A stretch of 64,000 nucleotides of DNA from Methanomicrobium sp. W14 (GTDB lineage: Archaea; Halobacteriota; Methanomicrobia; Methanomicrobiales; Methanomicrobiaceae): positions 868,001 through 932,000 of the forward strand of contig NZ_JAGGMM010000001.1 in the NCBI RefSeq assembly GCF_017875315.1, written 5' to 3'. Positions 1 through 8,728 of this stretch are shown here, piece by piece. Numbering within the stretch: the stretch's first letter is position 1; each line of letters opens with the position of its first letter. A program made the translations under genes and the position numbers. The notes beneath the pieces are model-generated. The model worked only from the letters and a program-made list of their open reading frames with translations. It was not told the origin of the DNA and ran no database searches.

Positions 1-910
1 ACAGATTTTTGCTGCCTGAAAGAAGAGACAGCTTTATACCGTAATAGAAGGGCTCAAGACTGTCAGGCGACTGCTGAATCATCTGCTTGACTACTCCTGC
101 CGCACCGGCGCCGTCACGCTTTTCAAGTTTCAGGTAAAAATCCTCTCTTAAAAAGTCCTGATCATCATAAAATTTGTCAATTGCATATTTTAAAAGCCAG
201 AACCTGCGCTCATTATTTCCGTCTGACTTCGCTTTTTGAAGACCAATTTTGACAAACCATTTTTCATCGGGAAACCAGTCAAACGTTTTCTTTATAATTA
301 CCCAGAACGCCCGCTCCATAACCTCGTTATCTTTGATATCCAACTGTTTTAAGCGTGAAACAGGAGGTTTTGTTTTAAGAAGTTCCAAAAGGGTCTCTCT
401 TGACAAAAGTTCAAAATCTGAAGGCGTCTTAGTCCCTCCGGGACTATTCCTCTTGGACTCAATCTCAGAAAGACAGAAATAGCAGTACGAAATATATATC
501 CCTATTCTGGCGTCGTATTTCCAGTATTCACCAAAATATTCTATTGCTTCGTTATATTTGCCAATATCCATCATTTTGACGCCGGACAAAATTTTAAGGG
601 TGAAACGACCTGATTTTTTCTTCTTGCACCTGAGGGCGTTTTTTATCAGTCTTTCTATAAAATCAGTCTTATTCCCCTCTTTGCTTGACATCATAATGCG
701 ATATGCCATGGAGTCTATAAATTCATCATATGTACTGTTGTCAATGTCAGGAAACGCATTATCTAGTGCCGACATCACATGACCGAAAAAAACAGGGAGA
801 TTTGATGATACTTTCTCAGGATTGCTGTCAATATAATAAAACAAATCGTTTTTTAATGACTCTACTTTATCATACCTGATGGCATCTGTAAGTTTCTCCC
901 CACGCGGCAT
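1..910 (-). CDS. hypothetical TPR-like protein, 3' end outside the window
   Basis: An open frame runs on the minus strand from ATG at 910 to the left edge with no stop, giving 303 visible codons. It starts MPRGEKLTDAIRYDKVES. The protein is soluble, rich in charged and aromatic residues, and predicted largely helical. Stretches such as DIGKYNEAIEYFGEYW and YYGIKLSLLSG resemble tetratricopeptide-type helical repeats, but I recognise no named family. A TATA-like element near 943-954 lies about 25 bases before a likely transcript start, which supports the ATG. It is downstream of ABCE1 on the same strand but apparently has its own promoter. Function unknown; the coding call rests on the long uninterrupted frame. 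Confidence 0.75.
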   Translation of the reverse strand, partial: MPRGEKLTDAIRYDKVESLKNDLFYYIDSNPEKVSSNLPVFFGHVMSALDNAFPDIDNSTYDEFIDSMAYRIMMSSKEGNKTDFIERLIKNALRCKKKKSGRFTLKILSGVKMMDIGKYNEAIEYFGEYWKYDARIGIYISYCYFCLSEIESKRNSPGGTKTPSDFELLSRETLLELLKTKPPVSRLKQLDIKDNEVMERAFWVIIKKTFDWFPDEKWFVKIGLQKAKSDGNNERRFWLLKYAIDKFYDDQDFLREDFYLKLEKRDGAGAAGVVKQMIQQSPDSLEPFYYGIKLSLLSGSKNL

Positions 911-961
911 TTTCGCACCCGAATTAATTTCTCTAATTTCTCTATTTATAAAAGTTAAAGA

Positions 962-2740
962 TTATGATTTACTAATTTCAGCATAATAATACTGGCCTAA
1001 AGAGCGCTGTTCCCTGTCCAGATAGCTGCCCGGTTTATTTATCCTTGGCCTTCCGCTTTTATCCCTTCTGAAAGTCACCCCGAGCTCCTTTAAGAAATAG
1101 TTCATGCCTTCCTCCATTTCAAACGGACCCGAGGCCTTACCGTATACTCCGGGACTTCCTTCAAACACAAGAAGCCTTTCGCTTATCATGTCTATTACGT
1201 ATATATCATGGTCTATGACAAGGACTCCGGAACCGCTGCTTTCAGCATGCCTCCTTAAGACACGGGCAAGTTTTACGCGCTGCTCAACGTCCAGATGAGC
1301 ACTGGGCTCATCAAGGATATACAGGTCTGCATCCTGTGCAAGACACAGGGCAATTGATACACGCTGAAGCTCTCCGCCTGAAAGCCTGTCGACACCTGAC
1401 TGAAGGATCTGCTCCAGTGACAATGGTTCGATTATTTCATGGAGGAAATACGACGAATCGAATTTGTTCGTTGCCCTTCTCAGAAGAAATTCAACAGTAT
1501 CGGTTGAATCAGTCTTTATGTACTGCGGCTTGAATGAAACCTTTACAGTATCGGAAAGACTTCCCGAATCAGGAGTTTCGACACCTGCAAGAAGTTTGGC
1601 AAATGTACTCTTTCCTATACCGTTTGCGCCGACTACTCCCAACACCTCTCCTGCCTTAATCTCCCCTCCGTTTACGTCAAGCGAAAATGAACTTTCGTAG
1701 CTCTTCCTGAAAGATGGAAAGGTAAAAAGAGTCTCTCTTTTACTTTCGGTGTTATGGGCCCTTGTCTCAAAGGTAACGGAATAATCCCTGAACCTTACAT
1801 TCTCTTCTGTAAGAAATCCTTCAAGATACTGGTTTATTCCCACCCTGACGCCTTTGGGCCTTGTTATTATTCCGAAAACCGACGGTTTGCCGTATGCGAC
1901 GTGGACATTGTCAGCAAGCATATCGAGAATGGCAAGGTCATGCTCCACAATCATTACAGGACTTATCTCCGCAACCTCGCGAATCAGATTTGCAGATGCC
2001 ATCCTCTGGTAGATGTCAAGATAAGGGGTAATTTCATCAAGGAAATAAAAATCAGCCTTTCTGCATAGACATGCAACAACCGCAACACGCTGAAGTTCTC
2101 CGCCTGAAATAGTATTAATATCCCTTTTAAGAATAGACTGAAGCTTCAGCTCATCTACATACTTTTCAAGGCATCCCCTCTCGTCAGTTGATTTAAGGAG
2201 GTCTATGACCTTTCCTTTGAAGACTTTGGGAATAAAATCGATATACTGCGGTTTTACTGCAACTTTTACATTTCCGGCAGAGACTCTTGAAAGGTAATCA
2301 TAGATTTCAGTACCTGAATACTTGCTTAAAATATCGTCCCATGAAGGGTCAGGATCATCCGTATCCCCTAAATTAGGCACCATCTGCCCTGAAAGTATAT
2401 TCACTGTCGTACTCTTCCCTATACCGTTTGCACCGAGTATACCCGTAACCTTTCCTTCCAGGGGTACAGCCATCCCATAAAGTGCGAATCCGTTGACACC
2501 ATAACGGTGTGTAGGGTGTTCAAGCTCTTCCGGGAGAGTGATGATATCAATCGCATCAAACGGACATTTTTTTACACATATACCGCACCCGACACACAGC
2601 TCCTCTGATATTACAGCTTTGCCGTTCTCTCCGATAACTACCGTTTCATCCCCTGTCCTGACCCGGGGACAGTAAATTATGCATTCACTGCCGCATTTTT
2701 TTGAGTGGCATCTGTCCTTATGAACCACAGCTATTCGCAT
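962..2740 (-). CDS. ABCE1/RLI ribosome-recycling ATPase
   Basis: 592 aa, the usual length for archaeal ABCE1. This cytosolic twin-ATPase splits the 70S ribosome into subunits after termination or after Pelota-mediated rescue. The N-terminal ~65 residues hold eight cysteines in two ferredoxin-like 4Fe-4S motifs (CxxxxCxxxC and CVGCGICVKKC). Two ABC domains follow, each with a P-loop (GANGIGKST twice) and a signature LSGGELQRV, and Walker B motifs ending LDE. The hinge and C-terminal region are complete. It starts at ATG 2740. An EMC6-like gene lies 154 bases upstream on the same strand, and the rescue genes Rqc2 and Pelota lie beyond it on the other strand, so the neighbourhood fits ribosome recycling. 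Confidence 0.97.
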   Translation of the reverse strand: MRIAVVHKDRCHSKKCGSECIIYCPRVRTGDETVVIGENGKAVISEELCVGCGICVKKCPFDAIDIITLPEELEHPTHRYGVNGFALYGMAVPLEGKVTGILGANGIGKSTTVNILSGQMVPNLGDTDDPDPSWDDILSKYSGTEIYDYLSRVSAGNVKVAVKPQYIDFIPKVFKGKVIDLLKSTDERGCLEKYVDELKLQSILKRDINTISGGELQRVAVVACLCRKADFYFLDEITPYLDIYQRMASANLIREVAEISPVMIVEHDLAILDMLADNVHVAYGKPSVFGIITRPKGVRVGINQYLEGFLTEENVRFRDYSVTFETRAHNTESKRETLFTFPSFRKSYESSFSLDVNGGEIKAGEVLGVVGANGIGKSTFAKLLAGVETPDSGSLSDTVKVSFKPQYIKTDSTDTVEFLLRRATNKFDSSYFLHEIIEPLSLEQILQSGVDRLSGGELQRVSIALCLAQDADLYILDEPSAHLDVEQRVKLARVLRRHAESSGSGVLVIDHDIYVIDMISERLLVFEGSPGVYGKASGPFEMEEGMNYFLKELGVTFRRDKSGRPRINKPGSYLDREQRSLGQYYYAEISKS

Positions 2741-2894
2741 AGAATCATCCTGAAAATCAAATTAAAAACTACATTTACTTTTTATTCATTTATCTAAAAC
2801 ATCATTTCAGCAAATGTACACTAATGTTTTATTCTAAAGAAAATAAAGAGATTTATTCTCATTGTCTTTTACCAGATTCAGTATAGTCCTGATA

Positions 2895-3251
2895 TTAAAG
2901 CGTCAGAAGAATAGTCCATGAGATAAACCAGAACGCAAATGCCATAAAGCCCTGGTAAAACCAGTCTTTTCCTCCAAGTTTGGAGTAGTCAATTCTCATC
3001 ACTATGAGAACATGCTTCTGAAAAACAATTCCTGCCAGAAGCAAAAGCAGACCCAGAATAGAACGCGGTTCTCCTGTAGGGGAAGTCGGGTCACCTATTA
3101 CAATATAAGATATGATACCGGTTGCCAGACCCATGAAACACGCAACACCTGTGCGGGTCATACGTTCACGGTGGCCCTGCATCTTATCTATAGGGGTTTT
3201 TTTGACCTCTGGTTCTGTTGTTTTCTCCTCTGTATTGCTTCCCTCACTCAT
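2895..3251 (-). CDS. EMC6-like small membrane protein
   Basis: 118 aa. A charged N-terminus of ~30 residues (MSEGSNTEEKTTEPEVKK) is followed by three hydrophobic segments at about residues 34-52, 62-82 and 95-117. The end, GKDWFYQGFMAFAFWFISWT, matches the pattern I know from archaeal proteins assigned to the EMC6 family. EMC6 is a core subunit of the eukaryotic ER membrane-insertion complex; the archaeal role is not established. The gene is divergent from the Rqc2 gene with about 53 bases between starts, and reads toward ABCE1. Family assignment is from remembered sequence pattern, so moderate; that it is a small integral membrane protein is clear. Confidence 0.7.
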   Translation of the reverse strand: MSEGSNTEEKTTEPEVKKTPIDKMQGHRERMTRTGVACFMGLATGIISYIVIGDPTSPTGEPRSILGLLLLLAGIVFQKHVLIVMRIDYSKLGGKDWFYQGFMAFAFWFISWTILLTL

Positions 3252-3304
3252 TGAGCACCAATGATTATTTTTTGGTTTTCAGACAATATGTAGTTTGGTA
3301 TATA

Positions 3305-5209
3305 ATGGCAACACAAAAAGGAATGAGCGGCATTGACCTTTACGCGATGCTCTCAGAACTAAAATCCTGCCTTCCTCTGTGGATAGGCAAAATTTACCAG
3401 TACAATAACGAGACATTCGGTTTCAGGCTTAACGGGGATGATCACCAGAAATATAATTTCCTGGTTGAATGCAGCAGGCGCGCCCATATTTCAGAAAAAC
3501 TTCCGCCTGCGCCGAAAAACCCTTCCGGGTACTCGATGTTTCTCAGGAAATACATTTCAGGAGGAAGAATTCTTGATATTACCCAGTATGGCATTCAGAG
3601 AATTGTCGATTTTAAAATAGGGAAAACCGAACAGGTATTACACCTTATTTTTGAATTATTTGACGAAGGAAATGCAATACTCTGTGATAATAACTATATT
3701 ATCCAAAACCCGCTGAAAAATCACAGATTCCGCGACAGGGAAGTACTGCCGGGTGTCAGATATGAGCTTCCAGAAGAAATCATATATCCTGAAAACATTG
3801 AAAAAACTTCCCTGCTCCTTAAAAAAAGCGACAAGAATCTTGTAAAAACTATCGCTTCATACTTTATGACAGGAGGAAACTACGCAGAAGAAATTTGCAG
3901 GATATCCGATTATGACAAAAACATGGACGTACAGTTGGCAGACCCCGAGACTATATTCAAAGCGTTCAGTGAGGTTCTCAGCCGTTGCACAGACAACAAA
4001 AACCCTGTCATCACAGGTTCGGGGTGCTGGCCTTTCCTTTTTGAGGGCGAAAAGCCGGTACAGGAATTTGAGTCCTACAACAATGCACTGAATAGCTTTT
4101 ACCCCCTTCCTGAAGAAGAGGAAAAAGACGCAAAACCCGTCCTGTCAAAAGAAGAGGTTATCAGGAACAGACAAAAAAAGGCAATTGAAGGTTTTGAGAA
4201 GAATATAATACTTATCCAGAAAAAAGTTGACCTCATATACTCAAATTACCAGCTTGTATCCGAAATTATCAATACACTGAATGAAGCAGGCAAAAACCAC
4301 TCCTGGCAGGAGATAGAAAATATTCTTAAAGAAAGCAGCATATCCGCTGCAAAAGCAATCCTGAAGGTGTACCCGAAAAATGCATCTGTAGACGTCAAAA
4401 TTGAAGACGTCGCAGTCAGAATTTACATTCATGAAAGCATCGAGGTCAACGCAAACCGCTACTACAGTGAGATAAAAAAATACAAAAAGAAGAAAAACGG
4501 CGCAATAAAGGCAATGGAAAAATTTGCCCCCGTTAAAAAGCCTGAAAAGAAAAAGGAGATTACTCTTTTAAAACCCAAATGGTACCACAGGTTCAGGTGG
4601 TTTTATACAAGCGACGGAGTCCTTGTAATAGGCGGAAGGGACGCCGGCACAAACGAGGAGATAGTCAAAAAATACATGGAAGGAAACGATACCTTCGTTC
4701 ACGCAGACGTCCACGGAGGAAGCGTCGTGATAGTCAAGGGCGAGACCAGATTCTGGGACGAAGTATCCGTTTTTGCCGCATCGTACTCCAATATCTGGAA
4801 ATCAGGGCACTTTTATGGTGATGTATACGCGGCAAAGCGTGAGCAGGTAAGCAAAACAGCTGAATCTGGTGAATTCGTTGCAAGGGGTGCATTCGTTATA
4901 AGAGGAGAAAGAAAATATTTCAGGGACGTCTCCCTTGGAGTTGCAATAGGTCTCCAGTATGAGCCCGCAGTCGCCGTTATCGGAGGGCCTGTATCGGCGG
5001 TAAAAAAACGTGCCAAATATTATGTAGTCCTAAAGCCCGGAACATTTGAGCCAAATGACGCCGCCAGAAAAGTTCTGAGAAACCTAAAGGACATTATCCC
5101 TGAGGGAGATTTCAAAAGCCTTAAATCGGTCCTCAATACTGAGGCAATTGCGGCATTCGTCCCGCCGGGAGGGTCCGATATAGAAACCGGGGTCTTAAAT
5201 GAAGGCTGA
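3305..5209 (+). CDS. rqcH: Rqc2/NEMF (RqcH) NFACT-domain ribosome quality-control protein
   Basis: 634 aa from ATG 3305; an upstream in-frame extension to 3218 is open but would overlap the divergent promoter. The N-terminus (GMSGIDLYAMLSELKSCL) is the NFACT-N domain. The middle, residues ~290-400, is a charged helical coiled-coil arm. The C-terminal part has the NFACT-R/DUF814 signature (WYHRFRWFYTSDG, GGRDAGTNEEIVKKYM, FVHADVHGGSVVIVKG). Family members bind 60S/50S subunits with a stalled peptidyl-tRNA and, in eukaryotes and bacteria, add C-terminal tails to the stalled chain. The frame overlaps the Pelota start by 11 bases, so the two are probably translated from one mRNA. Confidence 0.93.
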   Translation: MATQKGMSGIDLYAMLSELKSCLPLWIGKIYQYNNETFGFRLNGDDHQKYNFLVECSRRAHISEKLPPAPKNPSGYSMFLRKYISGGRILDITQYGIQRIVDFKIGKTEQVLHLIFELFDEGNAILCDNNYIIQNPLKNHRFRDREVLPGVRYELPEEIIYPENIEKTSLLLKKSDKNLVKTIASYFMTGGNYAEEICRISDYDKNMDVQLADPETIFKAFSEVLSRCTDNKNPVITGSGCWPFLFEGEKPVQEFESYNNALNSFYPLPEEEEKDAKPVLSKEEVIRNRQKKAIEGFEKNIILIQKKVDLIYSNYQLVSEIINTLNEAGKNHSWQEIENILKESSISAAKAILKVYPKNASVDVKIEDVAVRIYIHESIEVNANRYYSEIKKYKKKKNGAIKAMEKFAPVKKPEKKKEITLLKPKWYHRFRWFYTSDGVLVIGGRDAGTNEEIVKKYMEGNDTFVHADVHGGSVVIVKGETRFWDEVSVFAASYSNIWKSGHFYGDVYAAKREQVSKTAESGEFVARGAFVIRGERKYFRDVSLGVAIGLQYEPAVAVIGGPVSAVKKRAKYYVVLKPGTFEPNDAARKVLRNLKDIIPEGDFKSLKSVLNTEAIAAFVPPGGSDIETGVLNEG

Positions 5210-6221
5210 CTGTACCGACCTGAAAGACTCATCAGGTGAAATCAGGCTGTTTCCTGAGAATACTGATGACCTGTGGCACCTTGAACACCTGATTACTCCG
5301 GGCTGCCTTGTCTACGCGACGACTTTCAGAAGCCCGGAAAATGCAACTGATAAGGCAAGACCTGAAAAACAGGAGAAAAAAGCAGTCAGGCTTGGAATAA
5401 GAACTGAAAAAATAGAATTTCACCGCAACTCAAACAGATTGCGTGTGATGGGAATAATAGAATTCGGGATGGACTGCGGGTTTTACCATACCATCAGCGT
5501 CGAGCCAGGATATGAAATATCGGTAATAAAAAAATGGAGCTCTCTTGACCTCGAAAGAATAAAAAGGGCTGTCAAATCCTCGGTGACAGGCGTGATACAT
5601 ATAATCACAATCGAGGAAGGGAGCTGCGAGGTCTACAGGATACGGCAGTTTGGGCCTGAATTTGGAAAATCAGTTCTTGGCGGTTCAGGCAAGAGAGAGG
5701 GGCTTGACAAAAGACAGGAGTTTTTTGAAGAGATTCTGGACATAATGCTTGCAACAACCGGACCTCTTGTAATTGCAGGACCCGGTTTTGTCAAAGACGA
5801 TTTTATGGATTTCGTAAAGTCAAAAGACAAGGGCCTTGCCTCGAGATGCGTAACCGCAGAGACCAGAAGAATCGGAAGAGGAGCTGTACAGGAAGTCATA
5901 GGCCTTGGAATACTCGACAAGATTTCAGAAGACCTGCAGTTGAAGCGTGAAGTGCTTGCAATGGACGAACTTATCAGGAGAATATCCTCAGACGGCAACG
6001 CCGCCTATGGTGTAAAAGAGGTTTCTGCCTCAGTCGATTTTGGCGCTGCTGAAAACGTTCTGGTATGCGACGGGATTATAAGAGATGACAGAATCGCAAA
6101 AATTCTTGAAAAGGCAGAAAACATGCGTACGGAAATAACTGTCCTTTCAACCGAATTTGAACCCGGAAAACAGTTGTCGGCACTTGGCGGAATCGCCGCA
6201 CTGCTAAGATACAAAATATGA
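5199..6221 (+). CDS. pelA: aPelota mRNA surveillance / ribosome rescue factor
   Basis: 340 aa, normal length for archaeal Pelota. It has the eRF1-like fold without a GGQ motif: an Sm-like N domain (residues 1-~130, with LWHLEHLITPGCLVYATTFR), a central domain and a C-terminal L7Ae-like domain (GNAAYGVKEVSASVDFGAAENVLVCD). With aEF1A-GTP it enters stalled ribosomes with empty or blocked A sites, then ABCE1 splits them. It starts at ATG 5199, 11 bases inside the end of the Rqc2 gene, implying coupled translation. ABCE1 is encoded 3 kb away on the other strand. Confidence 0.95.
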   Translation: MKADCTDLKDSSGEIRLFPENTDDLWHLEHLITPGCLVYATTFRSPENATDKARPEKQEKKAVRLGIRTEKIEFHRNSNRLRVMGIIEFGMDCGFYHTISVEPGYEISVIKKWSSLDLERIKRAVKSSVTGVIHIITIEEGSCEVYRIRQFGPEFGKSVLGGSGKREGLDKRQEFFEEILDIMLATTGPLVIAGPGFVKDDFMDFVKSKDKGLASRCVTAETRRIGRGAVQEVIGLGILDKISEDLQLKREVLAMDELIRRISSDGNAAYGVKEVSASVDFGAAENVLVCDGIIRDDRIAKILEKAENMRTEITVLSTEFEPGKQLSALGGIAALLRYKI

Positions 6222-6311
6222 ACTAAAATCTGAATTTTTTTCTCCTTTACTTTACATTCCACCATATCCAGACAGCCATATCTTAAATAAGATAATAGAA
6301 TATTGATTAGT

Positions 6312-6581
6312 ATGGCTGATAAATTTGAAAACAACCCTCTCAGGGTCGCAGCAGCGCTTATTCTGGGAGTTGTAACAGGAGTTATCGGATTTTTTATTGT
6401 GGCGCTTGTTCTTGGAATGATTGAGGACATGTCAGGGTTTTCTTTTGGAATTTCTCTTGATATAGCTGACAATATCCTTAGTGCAATAGTACTCGTGATC
6501 TTTATAATAGCCGGTCTTCTGTTCTTCTACTGGAAAGTATCAACAGTTCCACCGTCAAAAGAGAATACAGACTCAGACTAA
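6312..6581 (+). CDS. small two-helix membrane protein, function unknown
   Basis: 89 aa from ATG 6312 (MADKFENNPLRVAAAL); a TTG at 6303 could add three residues. Two strong transmembrane segments are visible at about residues 12-35 and 56-73, separated by a short loop with acidic residues, and the polar tail ends KENTDSD. I recognise no family. It follows Pelota by 90 bases and converges on the FKBP gene. The weak TATA-like sequence near 6285-6295 (TTAAATAAG) would place a start near the ATG, suggesting its own promoter. Confidence 0.7.
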   Translation: MADKFENNPLRVAAALILGVVTGVIGFFIVALVLGMIEDMSGFSFGISLDIADNILSAIVLVIFIIAGLLFFYWKVSTVPPSKENTDSD

Positions 6582-6632
6582 ATACCCTTTTTGTAATAAA
6601 AAATTTTGATTGGTTTAAAAATAAGAACAGTT
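6582..6632. terminator. bidirectional T-tract terminator
   Basis: This short gap separates two converging genes. It contains a T-run just after the plus-strand stop and A-runs that read as T-runs on the minus strand. Archaeal termination needs mainly U-tracts, so a two-way terminator is plausible. There is no strong hairpin. Confidence 0.4.
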
Positions 6633-7334
6633 TTAATTTTCTTCAGCGTTTTCAACAGGTTCAGGCTCTTTTTTCTCGGGTTTCTTGAAGGTTTCCTTGA
6701 GGACAATCTCCTCTATACCGTCTACGTACTCAAAAGCCTGGTAAACCGCCATTCCTTTTCCCATCATCCAGCGCTGATCATAGGTGATTCCGGCAGGAAG
6801 CGAGACAGTCAGGACTCCGTCATTTAACTCCATCTCAAAGTCACGGTTTGCGAAGAGTTTAAACAGCGCTTTTGCCTTCTCCACTGCATCCTCGACAACA
6901 CCTTCAACGGTGTACTTGTAATCAAGAGTCTTTCCGGCAAGCATATGGTTGAAATCAACTACTGCCCGCTTTCCTATAACGTTTACAACGACGCCCTGGT
7001 GGCCTTCCGATGATACACGCATACCAACGGTAGGCTTCTCCTTGAACTCCTTAGTGGGAAGTGATTTCACAAGGGTGTTGTCACGCTGGCCATATGCCTT
7101 CTCGGGAGGTATAGTAACCTCGTATTCTTTCCCGGCCTCTTTGCCTGCAAGGTCCTCATCCAGTCCGGGTATTACGTGATTTCCGCCAATCCTGATTACG
7201 ATTGGCTCATAATCCTTCCCTTCTGAAAAAGCATCGTTTTCCTTTGCTAACTCTTCAGAGGTGGTGTCAAATATGTTTCCATCTACTGAACCGGTATAGT
7301 TCAGTCTGACAAAATCTCCTTCTTTTATTTCCAT
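6633..7334 (-). CDS. FKBP-type peptidyl-prolyl cis-trans isomerase, long SlyD-like form
   Basis: 233 aa. The FKBP core is at residues ~1-80 (GDFVRLNYTGSVDGNIFDTT, VIPGLDEDLAGKEAGKEYEV, IPPEKAYG), with the insert-in-flap chaperone domain between, then the rest of the core (VVDFNHMLAGKTLDYKYTV). A C-terminal ~75-residue extension (from about 158) is typical of long archaeal FKBPs and ends in an acidic, Pro/Glu-rich tail. It acts in the cytosol as a prolyl isomerase and folding helper. Single gene with a start at ATG 7334; the TATA-like AT stretch at about 7360-7378 is shared with the divergent CYTH gene. Confidence 0.93.
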   Translation of the reverse strand: MEIKEGDFVRLNYTGSVDGNIFDTTSEELAKENDAFSEGKDYEPIVIRIGGNHVIPGLDEDLAGKEAGKEYEVTIPPEKAYGQRDNTLVKSLPTKEFKEKPTVGMRVSSEGHQGVVVNVIGKRAVVDFNHMLAGKTLDYKYTVEGVVEDAVEKAKALFKLFANRDFEMELNDGVLTVSLPAGITYDQRWMMGKGMAVYQAFEYVDGIEEIVLKETFKKPEKKEPEPVENAEEN

Positions 7335-7391
7335 TAAGAATACACCTGTCTATATTACTTGGTTTAATCAACCTATATATGTGATGCAGTA

Positions 7392-7922
7392 ATGTTAGAG
7401 GTCGAAGCAAAAATAAAGGTAAGCTCAATTGACAAAATCAGGGACGAGCTGACAAATAAAAAAGCCGGATTCCTCGGAAAAAACACCCAGAAGGATTTAT
7501 ATTATAATGCCCCGGACCGGGATTTCGCAAAGACCGACGAGGCTCTCAGGGTAAGAATAAGCGGGGACAGTTACGAGCTTACATACAAAGGCGCAAAAAT
7601 AAAGGGTACAGGGGCAAAGGCGCGTGAGGAGTTCAACGTCACAATAAGTTCTGCAGAGGATATGGAAAACATCCTTGAAAGACTTGGGTTCATCAAAAGC
7701 AGTTCAGTTTTCAAAACAAGGGAGGAATATTCATTCCGGGGCACTACGGTCGCACTTGACATCGTTGAAGAACTCGGGTGTTTTACAGAAATAGAAGTTA
7801 TTACAGACGACAGGAACTCTGCTTTAAGCCTGATTGACTCGGTCAAATCGGAACTGAGCATAACCGGGGACATTATAAGAAAGTCCTATCTCGAACTGGT
7901 CCTTGAAAAAAAAGGACAATAA
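7392..7922 (+). CDS. cyaB: CYTH-domain protein, CyaB-like (class IV adenylate cyclase / triphosphatase family)
   Basis: 176 aa. The N-terminus MLEVEAKIKV contains the ExExK signature of CYTH enzymes, which bind triphosphates with divalent metal inside a beta-tunnel. Further conserved basic and acidic residues appear in TDEALRVRISGDSYELTYKG and VALDIVEELGCFTEIE. Archaeal members are usually called class IV adenylate cyclase CyaB, but many CYTH proteins are inorganic triphosphatases or thiamine-triphosphatases, so the reaction is uncertain. The gene stands alone, divergent from FKBP. Confidence 0.85.
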   Translation: MLEVEAKIKVSSIDKIRDELTNKKAGFLGKNTQKDLYYNAPDRDFAKTDEALRVRISGDSYELTYKGAKIKGTGAKAREEFNVTISSAEDMENILERLGFIKSSSVFKTREEYSFRGTTVALDIVEELGCFTEIEVITDDRNSALSLIDSVKSELSITGDIIRKSYLELVLEKKGQ

Positions 7923-8083
7923 ACTCATTGTACCAGGTATTTTAGCCATGTCAGCTGAAATTAACACAAACTAATTTTTTTCGTTGTAAAAAATAAAGAA
8001 AATAATACATATTCTCAGGCAGAATCAAACATTAATTCCTGAAAATATGAATATAATTTGTTGTCCTCAAAAGGCATAGTAAT

Positions 8084-8725
8084 TCAGACCTTTTTTAAAT
8101 CTACCTTTATATCCTTGGGCTCATCCCCGAGTGTAATCATTGCGCATCTGCCCTCGGAAGCGGGACCGGGGTTTACGACAATTGTTCCATCAACCTCTTT
8201 TATTCCGGACTGGTCGTGAATATGACCACAGCAGACAAGATCATATTTATTCATATGATCTTTTATCGACCTGCTCCCTACACTGTTTCCGCCTACATCA
8301 TCAAGAACCCCGTAAGGAGGAGCATGGCACAAGAGTATGTTGTGAACATTCTGTTTTGCCCTTGATTCAGCGTTTGTAAGAAGATTATCTATCTCTTTTT
8401 CATCTATCTCGAAAGGAGTGCAGAAAGGTGTCGGGTTAGCACCTCCTACCCCGACAAGGGTGACTTCCCCGATGTCAATTGAAGACCCGTGCAGGCATAC
8501 GGCTTCCGATTTTTCAATAGTGTCCAGGATTTCCTTTGGATCACAGTTGCCCGGAATCGCAAAACACGGCACGTTTATTTCGTCAAGCAGCGGAATGACA
8601 GTTTCACAGGGTCCCATTTCAGTTAAATCACCTGATATCAGGACCATATCCGGCCCCAAATCAAGAAATGAACCCATCTTGCCATACTGACCATGCAGGT
8701 CAGTGAGCAAAAGAACATTTATCAT
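8084..8725 (-). CDS. calcineurin-like metallophosphoesterase
   Basis: 213 aa. Metal-binding motifs of the family are visible in order: TDLHGQ (D-x-H), SGDLTEMG (GD), PGNCDP (GNCD), LLCHAPPYG (H) and CGHIHDQSG (GHxH). It resembles small archaeal phosphoesterases of the Icc/YfcE type; the substrate cannot be told from sequence. It begins 3 bases after the end of the upstream B12-binding radical SAM gene on the same strand, so the two are probably co-transcribed. Confidence 0.9.
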   Translation of the reverse strand: MINVLLLTDLHGQYGKMGSFLDLGPDMVLISGDLTEMGPCETVIPLLDEINVPCFAIPGNCDPKEILDTIEKSEAVCLHGSSIDIGEVTLVGVGGANPTPFCTPFEIDEKEIDNLLTNAESRAKQNVHNILLCHAPPYGVLDDVGGNSVGSRSIKDHMNKYDLVCCGHIHDQSGIKEVDGTIVVNPGPASEGRCAMITLGDEPKDIKVDLKKV

Positions 8726-8728
8726 TCA

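Noticed and set aside
3218-3304. 29-residue N-terminal extension of Rqc2
   Set aside because: Overlaps the divergent promoter and start of the EMC6-like gene; NFACT homology begins near residue 30.
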